Source: Pelomyxa schiedti (Eukaryota; Evosea; Pelobiontida; Pelomyxidae). Taken from it: a stretch of 64,000 nucleotides of DNA. The notes under the pieces were generated by a model. That model saw only the letters and a program-made list of their open reading frames with translations, did not search any database and was not told the origin of the DNA. The position numbers were made by a program, and so were the translations under genes. The DNA lies in the NCBI GenBank assembly GCA_020536535.1, contig JAHLWZ010000836.1:1-64000 (forward strand), written 5' to 3'. Position 1 is the stretch's first letter, and each line of letters starts with the position of its first letter. Below are positions 21,390 through 31,800 of the stretch, in pieces.

Positions 21390-22736
21390 ATGAAGCTGAC
21401 ACGTCGACAGCCCCACAATAGCAACGCACCCGACGCCTGCACCGACGCGTTCACGTCGTCCGTCACATGGTGCCTCGCTGCGCGCGACCAGTTCGTCGCC
21501 CTGGTTATGTGCAGCCACGCCCGGTGCGGCCGACGCAGCCCCGCCCGCATACTCACCCCCTCGGCTCTGCGCGACCTCGCCAACGATTGGATTATGAACC
21601 GCCACGCCTCGTTCGGCTTCAGCCTGCTCCTCCAAAACCCAGTCGGCGCGCCGCACCAACCACCACCACCACCACCACCACCACCATACAACACCACCAG
21701 CAGCAACGCCAACAACGAAGCCGACTACGACAACACCAACGACTCCACCCTCCACTGCGTCTCGTTCACGACGTCGTGCACCGGCGGCGTCGTCGAGCCC
21801 ATGGGGACCGTCTGCCGCAACGGCCGCATCGTCGGCTGGGCCGACACCGACACCGCGCTGGTGCTTGTCTCGGGCCCCAGGTCGCTGGACCTCGTGCCAG
21901 TCCTTGGGCGGCTCTCCGGGGCTCCGTCCCGGGGCAGCGCGTCGACGTTGGAGGCGTCGGAGAGTGTCGGACGAACGCAGACCTTTGCGTGCAACCGCAA
22001 GTGGGTAGTGTACGACGAGAGCCCGGAGAGGCTGGCTATATGGCAGGTGGACCGGCCTGGAAAGCCCCCGGTCGAAATCCCGTTGACCAAGTTCGTGCTG
22101 TTGCATCTGGAGCAGACTTTGCTGAAATTCACGCGGTCCATGGAGAACGGGCAGAATGTTACTATTCTTGCAAGTGCGAGTGATAGTGCATGCACTAGTG
22201 CAAGTAATAACAGCAACAGAGTGGTGGGGACTGATGATGAGCTCACTTTTGTGATGTATTGCGTGGACCGGACCTACATGATACTAATAGATGTGGCTAC
22301 CACCTACGCAACGAAAGATCTGGTCACTTTGTATGAGTTGGAACACCCAAGTGACTTTCACTCGACCGACTTCCTGCTTACAAGTGGATGTGAATTGATG
22401 GCCCTGATATCAGAAGGCACTGAGGAGTTTGTATTACACAATGTATTCACCGGCAAGAAAATTCTCATACCTGGTAACCCTTCCAATGCCTTCACACTGG
22501 GAGACTCCCAGTACGCAACAAGGTCATGGGCTGATGTTGGTGTGCACAGAATTTACAGTGTAGATGACCCACAAACATGCATGTTCACAGTGCCGGCACC
22601 ATGCCTTGTGTACAGCAAGGACCTCATCATCATTAGGAAAGGGGCTCACAAGTGGGAGATTCTGGATGCCACAAGCGGAACTATACTTATACAGACATCC
22701 CTTGATCTCTCTGGGATAAACCACCAAGCGTTCTAG
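21390..22736 (+). CDS. Uncharacterised protein, 448 aa
   Basis: Single exon. I do not recognise the family. The start is the first ATG of the open frame (MKLTRRQPH). The N-terminal third (TDAFTSSVTWCLAARDQFVA, RSPARILTPSALRDLANDWI) looks helical and contains a Pro/Asn/Thr low-complexity insert at about residues 88-112. The remainder is rich in beta strands with repeated short hydrophobic patterns (KWVVYDESPERLAIWQVD, FVLHNVFTGKKILIP, KWEILDATSGTILIQT), compatible with a beta-propeller. Base composition shifts from GC-rich in the first half to AT-richer in the second. Divergent from MINDY with about 330 bp between the starts. Confidence 0.75.
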   Translation: MKLTRRQPHNSNAPDACTDAFTSSVTWCLAARDQFVALVMCSHARCGRRSPARILTPSALRDLANDWIMNRHASFGFSLLLQNPVGAPHQPPPPPPPPPYNTTSSNANNEADYDNTNDSTLHCVSFTTSCTGGVVEPMGTVCRNGRIVGWADTDTALVLVSGPRSLDLVPVLGRLSGAPSRGSASTLEASESVGRTQTFACNRKWVVYDESPERLAIWQVDRPGKPPVEIPLTKFVLLHLEQTLLKFTRSMENGQNVTILASASDSACTSASNNSNRVVGTDDELTFVMYCVDRTYMILIDVATTYATKDLVTLYELEHPSDFHSTDFLLTSGCELMALISEGTEEFVLHNVFTGKKILIPGNPSNAFTLGDSQYATRSWADVGVHRIYSVDDPQTCMFTVPAPCLVYSKDLIIIRKGAHKWEILDATSGTILIQTSLDLSGINHQAF

Positions 22737-23084
22737 CTGGCTCTTGAAAGGTTCAATTGAACACTGCTGGGTTAAATTTTTGATGACTGTGTTTTTGTGT
22801 GGCTCCTTTTTATGGAGGCTAACTCAACAAGAGTAGAATAATGATGGGGAAGGGTGTTTTGTGGAGAGGCAAGATGAGCCCATTGAGTACACAATGGAAC
22901 TTGTCATCCTTCCCCAACGCGACACAAAGAGCCCAATCCAGCCTGAGGCGAGTGTTTTGCTGCTGTAGAGCCAGTCCAACCTCTCCCGCCTTTGGCCAAA
23001 TCCAGTGTCTCTTGCACCACACTCTCACCCCCAACCAAGTCGAAAAAAAAAAATTTATCTTTCGCCAGCAGCGGCGAATTATTT

Positions 23085-25211
23085 ATGAGTGGTGCGGCAC
23101 CACCTACGGCGAGCGACGGCAACTGCGGGGAGGGGAAGGCGGGCGATGGCGTAGGGGCCGGCGGGGCGGACGAGGAGGTACCGCGGGACGACGTTTTGCT
23201 CGTGGTAGCGCAGTTTCTGAGGGAGACCGGGCTGGTCGACACGTTGCAGGCCATGGCCCGCGAGTGCGAGGCCAAGTTGCACCCGCCCCCGCAAGTCGAT
23301 GTTCTCTCTCCCGTGTGTAGCAACTTATTTTTTTTTTTTTTTTTTCTCCCTCTGTTGGCAACGGTTTTTTTTTGTGGAACTCACGGTAGTAAGGGCACAG
23401 GGTGTGGGTGAACAGCCAAAGAGGCTTGCGGCGTTGTTGTGGGAGTATATCACGCTGAAGCACACGCAACAGATTCGCAGCACGTTTGTGCGGTCGCACT
23501 CTTTGTCACAGCACTTTCCATCGCTGATGAACCGGCTTACGAATCTCCTTGACGACTACAGCACTTGGGTGTCGGCGCACCTCCAACCAACCGGTGAAAC
23601 TGAACTTTGCCAAAACTGTGTGCTACCAGGAACAAATTTTGGAGAAGCAAGTCTCCAGTCTAATGCAATACCATTTGCACCTCAATCAGCCAACGCACCT
23701 TATGCATATAAGATTCCTACGAGGATAAACACAGAAACTCAGCCAATAAATGTGAACCAACAAACACAAATCCACAACATGGAATCACAACCAATTCCAA
23801 ATCTCCAAAATCAGGAAAACCCACCACAAACTCACCGAATAAGAAAGTCCACTCCTCAATTCCATCAGCCAGCCCCCAAACGAAATGCTACAAGGAATGC
23901 ACATAAAGCCTGTACAGTAGTACCCATTTCCACACAGAAAGAGCAGCCACATGACAATTACCAACCCCCTCAGACCCCACCACAACAATTCCGACCCTCA
24001 GTTGTCTCTCCAACTGCCACACTATCAGGTCGAAGACGAAAGAGCACCCCCACAAGATTAATTGGATCACCACAGAAACCCCTCCCTCAGGTTTGAGACC
24101 ATTCACTTTTTTTTGCATTCCTTAACTTTGTTTTTTGGAACTCTTTAGCTCTTCTTTGCAGCCGATAATACTTCTGCATCTTCATTTCCCAAGAATGACA
24201 CACAAGCTATTGAACTGCCGTCTTTACCATCGCATCAAGCGCCACCAATAGATGTCCCCCCTGCGAACACAACAACAAATGCACTTCCAATACAAGGGCT
24301 TTTAGAAAATCCAATGCTGCAAGAGAGACTTGCAGAACACATAAATACACATCTGCACCCTCTCCCAATTTCTCCACCACTGTGTGATGCACCACTTTTA
24401 CTTGAAGATGTATCTCCTCCATTTCCTTAGTCACTTCTAACTTTCACTTTCTTAGTCAATACAAGGAATATTTGAGAGCATACAGAATGACCCCTTTTTT
24501 GAAGCCTTCAATTTGGAAAGCCCACCTGCAACTCCGTTGTTCTATTTACAACAACAACCCATTCCTTCTGCTATCACAGACCAATCCATGTTGCCCACAC
24601 GCTTGGCTGATCCACAGCAACAAGCTCCAGCCGCCCCACACCCTCCGCTTCCACCAAATCAAATTCAAACACAAGTTCTCCAATCCACAACCCAGCAAGC
24701 ACAACCGCAAGTGGATCCACAGTCCCAACAGCAAATGCAATTACCACTGCCGACACAGGTGCACTCACAGCCTCAGTCACAAATACCAGTGCAGTTCCAA
24801 CCCCAAATCCCACCAGATACAATGATGGTTCAACAGACAATGCCACCCCAAATGCAGTATTACGAGCCACAACGGCGACTACAACAACAAGGGGTAATGC
24901 CACCCACCTCCAACTCAATAGTGCCAGTGACATATCAATACGTCCCACAAGCCCAAATACCACCACTCCCAACACCACCACTACCACTACCACAACAACA
25001 ACAACCGCTGAAATGCTCCACTCCCCACCAACAAACTGCAGTGAGCTCCAACCAAATAATAACAACACACACAAACAACACCAGAAGCCGTAAGAGGGCA
25101 ACCCAGACTCACAACATCACAAACGCCACAACAAATCCCAGTGCACCTTCACCCCAAGCTGGACACTACCAAAAAATGGAAGAATTCCTAGACACTCTCC
25201 ACTATGAGTAG
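23085..25211 (+). CDS. LisH-domain protein with Pro/Gln-rich tail, NPAT-like?
   Basis: Exon 1 encodes a Gly/Ala-rich start and a LisH dimerisation motif (VLLVVAQFLRETGLVDTL, about residues 40-57). An intron containing a T-rich tract near 23328-23346 follows. Exon 2 gives PKRLAALLWEYITLKHTQQI then LMNRLTNLLDDYSTW, helical, then a long Pro/Gln/Asn/Thr-rich disordered tail with a basic patch (SGRRRKSTP). Two more short introns lie near 24097-24150 and 24430-24455. The conserved end is MEEFLDTLHYE. The order LisH, a helical EY..LK segment, then a disordered activator-like tail recalls NPAT, the histone-gene coactivator, but this is weak. A nuclear or transcriptional role is inferred. Confidence 0.7.
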
Positions 25212-25408
25212 TCTGAAACAAAACGCAAACTGACGGAAATAGAACTTTAGACCATCAACGCCTTTGTTCATTCCTTTAAACTGAACTCTTTTTCCCAAAC
25301 CACGCACCTTGGGGCAACATTCCTGTTTTGCTGTTAAGGCTCAGAAGCGAAACCGAGGGTTCGTTATTGAGCATGCCCTATCCGGCTCTTAATGTGCTGG
25401 TTTGACAG

Positions 25409-27135
25409 GTGACATGTGACACTAGTTCGCGGACAAATGCCTTTATAGACCACTACGCACAGATCTTAACGAGAGGTATTTTTTGTTGGCGTTTCAGGCC
25501 TGCAAAGTCAGGAGATAGTAGAGTTCCGCATGTCGATACTGGAAGTACGTACAATCTTTATTCTGTATTACTTTACACTACAGTGTTTTTCACTACTGTA
25601 GTTTATGCCGCATCATCTTGGTCTGTGGACCGTGCCGTGCCTTTTCGAGATTGAGAGCAAGGGCGATACCGCGTTACCGCAAACCGAAATTCGAAGACGG
25701 GTAATTGCGGCTTTGTCAGCTATCTGTGCTCGACACCCCTTTTTACGGGCTCGGTTTGGGCCACCCAGTGACAGGTTTGTTTTGTTGCTATTTGATGCTT
25801 TTGAGATTATTTATGCGGACCAAGATATCTTAAGATTCCACCTTCGATTTCAGATTACGAACTCCCTGTGTCTTTCGGTGATTTAGGCTCTTCCTCAGAA
25901 GCCCAACAATTACTACTGGCTCACGCAAAGTAGCCTTGTGTTGTTGCCTATGAAGTTACTCACAAAAATCCGAAGTGAGGATTTGGGGCAAAGGACTTGG
26001 AAGTGTATAGTCAGTACCTGCAAGGATTCCAAGGCTATTTTCTTGAATTTCCTTTTTTCTCACAGCATCATCGTGCGCTGTTATTTCTTAATCCCCTTTT
26101 AATTTTATTTTATCAAGGATGGTGTATCACTTGCCCATTTGTGCAGAGACATTTTACAAGCACTGAATGGGGAAACTCTTACCCCACTCCCCATTCCTCA
26201 ACCTCATGAATGCAGACACGCCGGTGTGACTCAGCAGATAGAAGAGAAATATATAGGACACTGATTTCCATTTGAGGTTCATCATTCTTGGAGCCTGAAA
26301 ATTGGGATGCCTTTGACACAAAATATCTGCCCATTATCGAACGCAATCGTACACTCGTGAAAACCACTACATCAGCCTTCAAATTCTCAGTTGCTGAAAC
26401 GACAGCAGTTGTGAAGGTATGTTGCCTGACTCGTGTTTTTGTAATCCTTTCTCCCAGGCCTGCAAGTTGAATTCTACCACTGTTCCTTGCCTTTTTATGG
26501 CAGCTGAAACCCTCGCACTGGGATGCCCACTCACAGTAACTGGATGTATCCCAGTCAACCTACGTTCACCTGATGACATGGGGCTTTCGTTTACCGTGTC
26601 ACATATCATGATACCACCCTTCCGACCAGCTATCCCAACCTCATCCACTGCAGAGGCGCAAACCGCCTGTTTATGGGAACTCTCACGTCAGTGGCACACC
26701 GCGATGACACTAGCACATCAAGCACAATCTGTACCAGGTGGCCGAATCCATCAGCACTCAAGTGAGATATTTTTGGGTCGTGACTACACGCCAATGGTTG
26801 ACCTGAACCCCAAATCTCTGAACGTAATGGTAATAGACCACTCAATCAATAACAAGTCAGTTCCTTCTAACAACACTTCTGCTCAGATTTCTAGCATGGG
26901 AGATGCAGGCACAAAGTTCGGGATTGACGAAGCCGGAGCCAGTCCAAGGAGCCTCTTCCGTGTCTCCAGTTTACTCAACACTGGTGGGAAGAACTTCGTA
27001 CCACGCGATCCTATCATGTACTGTGGGACACTCTCAGGCTCCTTACAGTTTAGTATCGTGGTCTTCACACACCTTCAGGAAATTGCAGATACCTTGGCCC
27101 AATCCATTAAGAGGCTTGCAATTTCTGCCATTTAA
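25409..27135 (+). CDS. Condensation-fold (CoA-dependent) acyltransferase
   Basis: Members of this superfamily (NRPS condensation domains, alcohol acetyltransferases, wax ester synthases) transfer acyl groups using an HHxxxDG motif. Visible here are the N-terminal pattern AALSAICARHPFLRARF, typical of the fold, and FSHSIIDGVSLAHLCRDIL, an SHxxxDG form with the catalytic second His kept. That motif is read across an intron starting at GTGCGC (about 26074). C-terminal features include GFSLSYN-like spacing and SIVVFTHLQEIADTLAQ. At least five exons. No ATG is obvious in the first exon; the limit at 25409 marks only the open frame, and a small upstream exon is likely. The substrate is unknown. Confidence 0.65.
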
Positions 27136-27690
27136 TATGTTTGTATTCAAAAATCTCTAAAATTAGCTATTTTTTTATGTTTTTTTATGTCCATGCACCA
27201 GTGCCAACGAAGTGAGAACAGACCAGAACTGATCGAAAACCGTCTCACAAAAAATTTCTTTGAGCCGGTGGTCGCGCTACAGTGCATCAATGTTTTTTGA
27301 GGAGACTTCGAAGAAAATTGTTGTGCCGGTCCCTCGAGGCGCCCCGCCCCCGGGATACCCAGGAAACGGAGCACCAATTTCGAGGTAAAGTTAACAGCTT
27401 TATGCAATAACCATTATGCGATACCCCCTGGGGTTTCGGGGGCAGCAGGAATCGAACCTGCAACATGAATTTGAGGGTGGACGACACAAGCAGCACCGTA
27501 GCTTGTTTTTATTTTTATTGTAGCATCGGCAAAATTGACCCGGCAAACAGGCATCATCAACAAATTTTTTTTTGGTGAGTGCGCATTGTGGGAGGATCTT
27601 GAAAAGCGGTTGGAAAGTTCGATCCATTTCTCCTTGAACTTTGCTTTCGCCAAACGAGTTTGATTTTAAAAAAAAAAACAAAGTCGGAAG
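27136..27690. other. Intergenic region with GC-rich islands
   Basis: About 550 bp without a supported exon. Compared with its surroundings it contains GC-rich blocks (around 27330-27360 and 27425-27450), and a tRNA T-arm-like sequence at 27437-27461 on the minus strand. The right end should hold the promoter of the secreted-protein gene at 27691. Confidence 0.4.
27437..27461 (-). other. tRNA T-arm-like sequence (orphan B box)
   Basis: On the minus strand GCAGG-TTCGATT-CCTGC forms a perfect 5-bp stem with a 7-nt loop, an exact match to a tRNA T-arm and to the RNA polymerase III B box (GGTTCGANTCC). It is followed by TGCCCCC-G, which could be the 3' side of an acceptor stem. I could not find the matching 5' acceptor strand (GGGGGCA), a D-arm/A box or an anticodon arm within 110 nt, so I do not call a tRNA gene. 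Confidence 0.45.
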
Positions 27691-28319
27691 ATGCAACGCC
27701 TTGTAGTTTTTGTTGCGTTTGTGGTTGTTGTCGTTCATGCAGCACTTCCAGATTGTCCAGTTCACCTCTCTGCCAGTACGATCTTTTCCTTTTCGCTCAA
27801 AACTCTTACCATCTAAAACCGTCAGCACTTACAAACCAATTGTCGGAGCAACTGAGTATTTCAGGCTATACCTTGACTGACGGAAAATGGGAGTCCGCCC
27901 CTGCAACTGTAAAAACTCCTTACATCTTCTATAAACTTGTGTTTTACCAAATCAACACAATACAGACTGTGTCTCCTTACTCTGACACAACTTGGGCAGC
28001 AACTGACCTTTGTGTTGGCGTTGAAGGGAGGTAATCTGCTATATGACTCTGAAATTCTATCATCGAATGTGCTAATTTTTTTGCATGTAGTGTGACTTAC
28101 AAAATCGGAACCACTGGCTACTCAATGTATCGCCCATTCCGTAATATCTTTGTTTCTCAAAATTAACGACGGTGCAGCGTATGCAAGTTTGACTTACCAG
28201 AAATTGGGTACAACACATGCAGTGTCTTGATAAACCCAGTAGGGTCAAATTACACAGCCACATACAGCGGTTGTGATAGCTATAAGGCAAACATTCTCTT
28301 TGTCCTGAGTGACTACTAG
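27691..28319 (+). CDS. Small secreted protein, unknown function
   Basis: Four exons (27691-27775, 27826-28030, 28091-28126, 28178-28319) with introns of 50-60 nt join in frame to 155 residues. The N-terminus is a clear signal peptide (MQRLVVFVAFVVVVVHA). The mature part is beta-rich with an even set of cysteines, for example DLCVGVEG, IVCKFDLPEIGYNTCSV and YSGCDSYKANILFVL, suggesting a disulphide-bonded extracellular domain. I do not recognise the family. It is convergent with the RasGEF gene, which ends 57 bp away. Confidence 0.75.
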
Positions 28320-28375
28320 TACAAGAAGTAAACAAAGAAAACAACAATAAACGGTTTATTTTATTTTTCTTATAT

Positions 28376-31327
28376 TCAGCTCTTCTCCTTTTTGAGGGCC
28401 GCCTTTTTAGATTTTTTGAGTAACTTTTCCTCTTTGGAAAACACTTCCTGGGTTTAGTGTTAGTTTAAAGATAGACTTGGTTTGTGTGATACCTTGGAGG
28501 TTTTTTCTGCTGCAGTTCGCTTTGCAGCAGCTTCTTTGCCCATTGTCCTACGGACAGGTTAATTCATGATTCTGGGTTTGGTAAAGTTACCCCTTTGTGG
28601 CACTAGGAGGTTCCAGTTCTTCACTCAGGTCAAAACAGGCATCAGTGGTAAGGGAGGTAGCGGCAGCATTGATAAGGTAGCTTTGAATGGCTGGCACAGG
28701 GGCTAAGGAAAAGCCTTGGTTCTGCCAGACTTGTATTCCTCTGTTTTTCGGTAAGAAACGGGGAGTAAGGAGGAAAGCAAACTTGATGATGCTTGTGAGG
28801 TTTCGGTATTTAACAAAGTTAATCAAGTCCGTTTGGGGAATTTTATCGGGGTTGCCATCTCCCGCGAAAATTATGTCAGTCAAAAAGGATCCTAAAAAGT
28901 GTAAATACAGCTGGAGGTGAGTGAATTATACCAAGATAAGGGAGACATGGAGCCACTGCTACTTTAAGAGTATCTCGATATATTTGAAAGTTGCCCTTGG
29001 CATCGAAAAGTGCTGTAAGTTTGTCATAAATGTCCCAGGCAGCTGGAGTCAAAATCTTAGGTAGAGAATGATTGTATTAGGTATTTAAGAGTATAATTAA
29101 CAACTTGTTTTCTAGTAAATGAAATAGAAAGCATATAATTACCTCCCAGGAGTTTTTGAGACGGTGAACAGCCGAGTTTTGAAGGGCTGAGATAATCTCC
29201 ATGACAGCATTGAAATTGCGAAGGTTAAATGATGCCTAACCAAGGAAAAGTCAAAAGTGAGAGCATCAAATGGATTCAGGGCACTAACCTCAGCACATAA
29301 AAGTAATCTGTGTATGGCAACAGCACGATCCTTTACGTCACGTTGCTGTACTACCTCAGTAATAGCCCAGCATGTCCTCTGAATACAAGTAATTATTGAA
29401 TACGTTTGTAATTTTCGTACCCTGTTTGACTCCAGTATCATTCTGGAGATATTGGGAGCGTGGGTTTCCTTCTTAGCGACCTTGTTCCAATTTTGCCCAA
29501 TGAACTCTGAATTCATCAATGCTCATGAAGTACAACCTGAAAAAGGAGAACCTTTAGAGCGCACTTTTTTCCACAAGTCCCACTCAAGGAGTGCAATTTG
29601 CCTTGCCATTTCTTCGGGGTGCATATCAAGTATTGATCTGATTGGTGTCTCGGGTGTAAGACCAATTAAGATTACAGGCTGTGGAAAGGCAGCTTCAATC
29701 ACTGGCCTCTCTTTGGGCTGCGGCAATGTAAGAGGCCAAAGTCAATTCTTAAAAGCACACTTTATCAAGAGAAACACTTGCGGCCAACTTTGTTGACTCA
29801 GCAAACAGTGCTAGAATTTCTTTCATTTTAGCCATCATTTGAGGATTGTCAGAGAAGTCATCGTTATGCTGTGATGCCCACATTTTAAGCATGCTTATAA
29901 CTCTAGAAACAATTAGCCTCTTGAACGCAAATTAGATGCATCGCATCCACCTCAGTCGAACTTTGGCTCTAACGTCAGTAACCCAAGAGGCGGGAGCGCC
30001 AAGAGGTCGACGTAGGAAAAATCTATTCATGTTACAGAGGTCTAATGAGTCATGTTCAGGCACCTTACAACTAGTAAATCTAGAAGATCCGTTCCAGAAA
30101 CAAATGCAGAATAGGAAATCAAAAAGGATTGCACGAACGCCAAATCTGTTTCCCGTGAGTCCGGGCATTCAATGCCAAAAAAACCCAACCTATCTCTTCT
30201 TGGTGAGTAAGAAACTGAATAAGTTTGTATATATTTCCTCCACGAATCATCACATCTCTCGATCCTGTGGGAATCTTTTTTGGGGAAGTAAGTTTAGATA
30301 TTTTTGGCCCAGGATGGTTACTGCTGCTGTTTGGCCTATTGGTACACGCATCCAAACTACATTGTCTTCAGAGTCTGGTTCCTCAAATTTTGGATAGTGC
30401 AAGTTACATAGCTCTGCCACTGACGGTGGTGGTTCACCAGGTTCGTTGAAATACTGTAGGGTATTGGAAAAGGAAGGATAAAGAAGAGGAAACTACAGTG
30501 ACAACAGAGTCAATTCCTTCTGGTACATATGTAAGTTGTGGGACCACAGTGGCCTTAGGCTGAACAGTAATGAACTCCACAGAACAAAATGGGTGGAAAA
30601 AAGTGGAAGTGTACCAGTTCTGCAGCTGTTGCAATCATTGCGCCAGTGAGTTCAGTGCCTAACAGCTTGGCCAGCTTGCTTTCATTACCATCCCTGGTCA
30701 CATTATAAGTGCACAATGAAACAGTAGTAAAGGTGTGTGTATGATGGCAATAGCAATAGCAACAGTAAGACAAACAAAAAAAAAGAAAAAAATAACAAAA
30801 AAAAAAAAAAAAAACAGCCAGTGGCAACAGCAACAGCAGCATTACATTGAATTCCTACGGCAATCGTCAGTAGTCCTGCTTCGTGGTCTGGTGACCACTT
30901 TGCTTGTATTTGCCATGACCGAAGGGAACCGCGGGGAGTCGGCCCCAACAGACGATCCCACCGAGGCGACGCCGCAGCTCGCGGTCGCCGTGGCGTGGGA
31001 GGCCCCGGGGGTCGCCGAGGCAGACGACACGGAGGCGGGCAGGGGCGTGGGCGCGGGGGAGGGGCTGCAGCTCGAGGCCGACTCGGCGTCGCTGCCCGCC
31101 GCGGACTCGCTGTCGCTGCTGTCGTGGACGTCGGGCGCCCCGGACTCGAGGCGCGAGATGGGCGGGGGCAGCGGCGGCGCCGTGGAGGATGTCGTGGTGG
31201 AGGAGCCCGGGGGGTCCGGGGACGGCGTCTCGCAGGACTCGCCGCCGTCGTGCCGGTGGTGGTGGTGGTGGTGGGTCGAGGGGTGCCTGGAGTGGGTGGC
31301 GGTGGTCGACGTGACCGTGGTGATCAC
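28376..31327 (-). CDS. Ras guanine-nucleotide exchange factor (CDC25 domain)
   Basis: RasGEFs load GTP on Ras-family GTPases. The first exon (from 31327) is Ser/Pro/His low complexity in GC-rich codons; it splices into DGNESKLAKLLGTELTG, a RasGEF N-terminal (REM)-like segment. The CDC25 catalytic domain follows over many small exons: EEMARQIALLEWDLWKKV, a later run with FNAVMEIISALQNSAVHRL, the signature LTDIIFAGDGNPDK, then INFVKYRNL, and VPAIQSYLINA at its end. After ELEPPSATKG a 44-nt intron joins in frame to a Lys/Ala-rich tail ending KKEKS. Social amoebae have large RasGEF families. Exact internal exon borders were not all resolved. Confidence 0.85.
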
Positions 31328-31800
31328 GGTGTTGCTGTGGCTGGTGTGGCGATGGTGGTGCCTGTCGTCGAAACTAAGGCTTCGATGGGGTCGTGTCTCC
31401 TAGTTGTGTGGAATGGTTGGTTTGGTTTGGTTGTTGGGTGGGCAGGCGAAAAAAAATAGCCAGAGCACAAAACAGTAGTTAGAAGACAAGTAGAAAGAAT
31501 GCTGGTGTTTTTTGCAGTTCAAGAGCAACAACTCACGGGTACTGTGTCTGCCATGTTTAATGCCCCGTTCGTGGTATAGTTTGACTTCGCAGAAAATCTG
31601 AAGCAACTTCAACAACTTTCTCCTGCCTGAAGCATCCTGATTCCCCTGACTAGGACAGTGAAGGATGCAACGTGCACAGAGATCGCGATCAAAGGATTTG
31701 CCTCTGGCTGTAAGCTGTGTATCTGTGTATTTTCCGAAGAGGCATTCACGTAACTTCGAACTGTTCGAACAGTCCGAACGATTTTCATTGCAGCAACGGG
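31328..31800. promoter_or_regulatory. Divergent promoter region, RasGEF / expansin-like
   Basis: About 470 bp between the divergent RasGEF and expansin-like starts. There is a palindromic GAACTGTTCGAACAGTC near 31758-31775, 25-45 bp before the expansin-like ATG, a possible regulatory dyad. No exon is supported in this stretch. Confidence 0.35.

Noticed and set aside
21282-22106. 274-codon open frame opposite the uncharacterised protein
   Set aside because: It shows Arg/Val/Gly composition expected from the antisense of GC-rich coding sequence, no motif, and no splice context.
27437-27520. Complete tRNA gene on the minus strand
   Set aside because: The T-arm is perfect, but no complementary 5' acceptor strand, D-arm or anticodon arm could be found.
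28376-28542. Separate tiny Lys/Ala-rich gene after the RasGEF
   Set aside because: A 44-nt GT...AG intron joins it in frame to the RasGEF C-terminus, so it is more simply the last exons of that gene.
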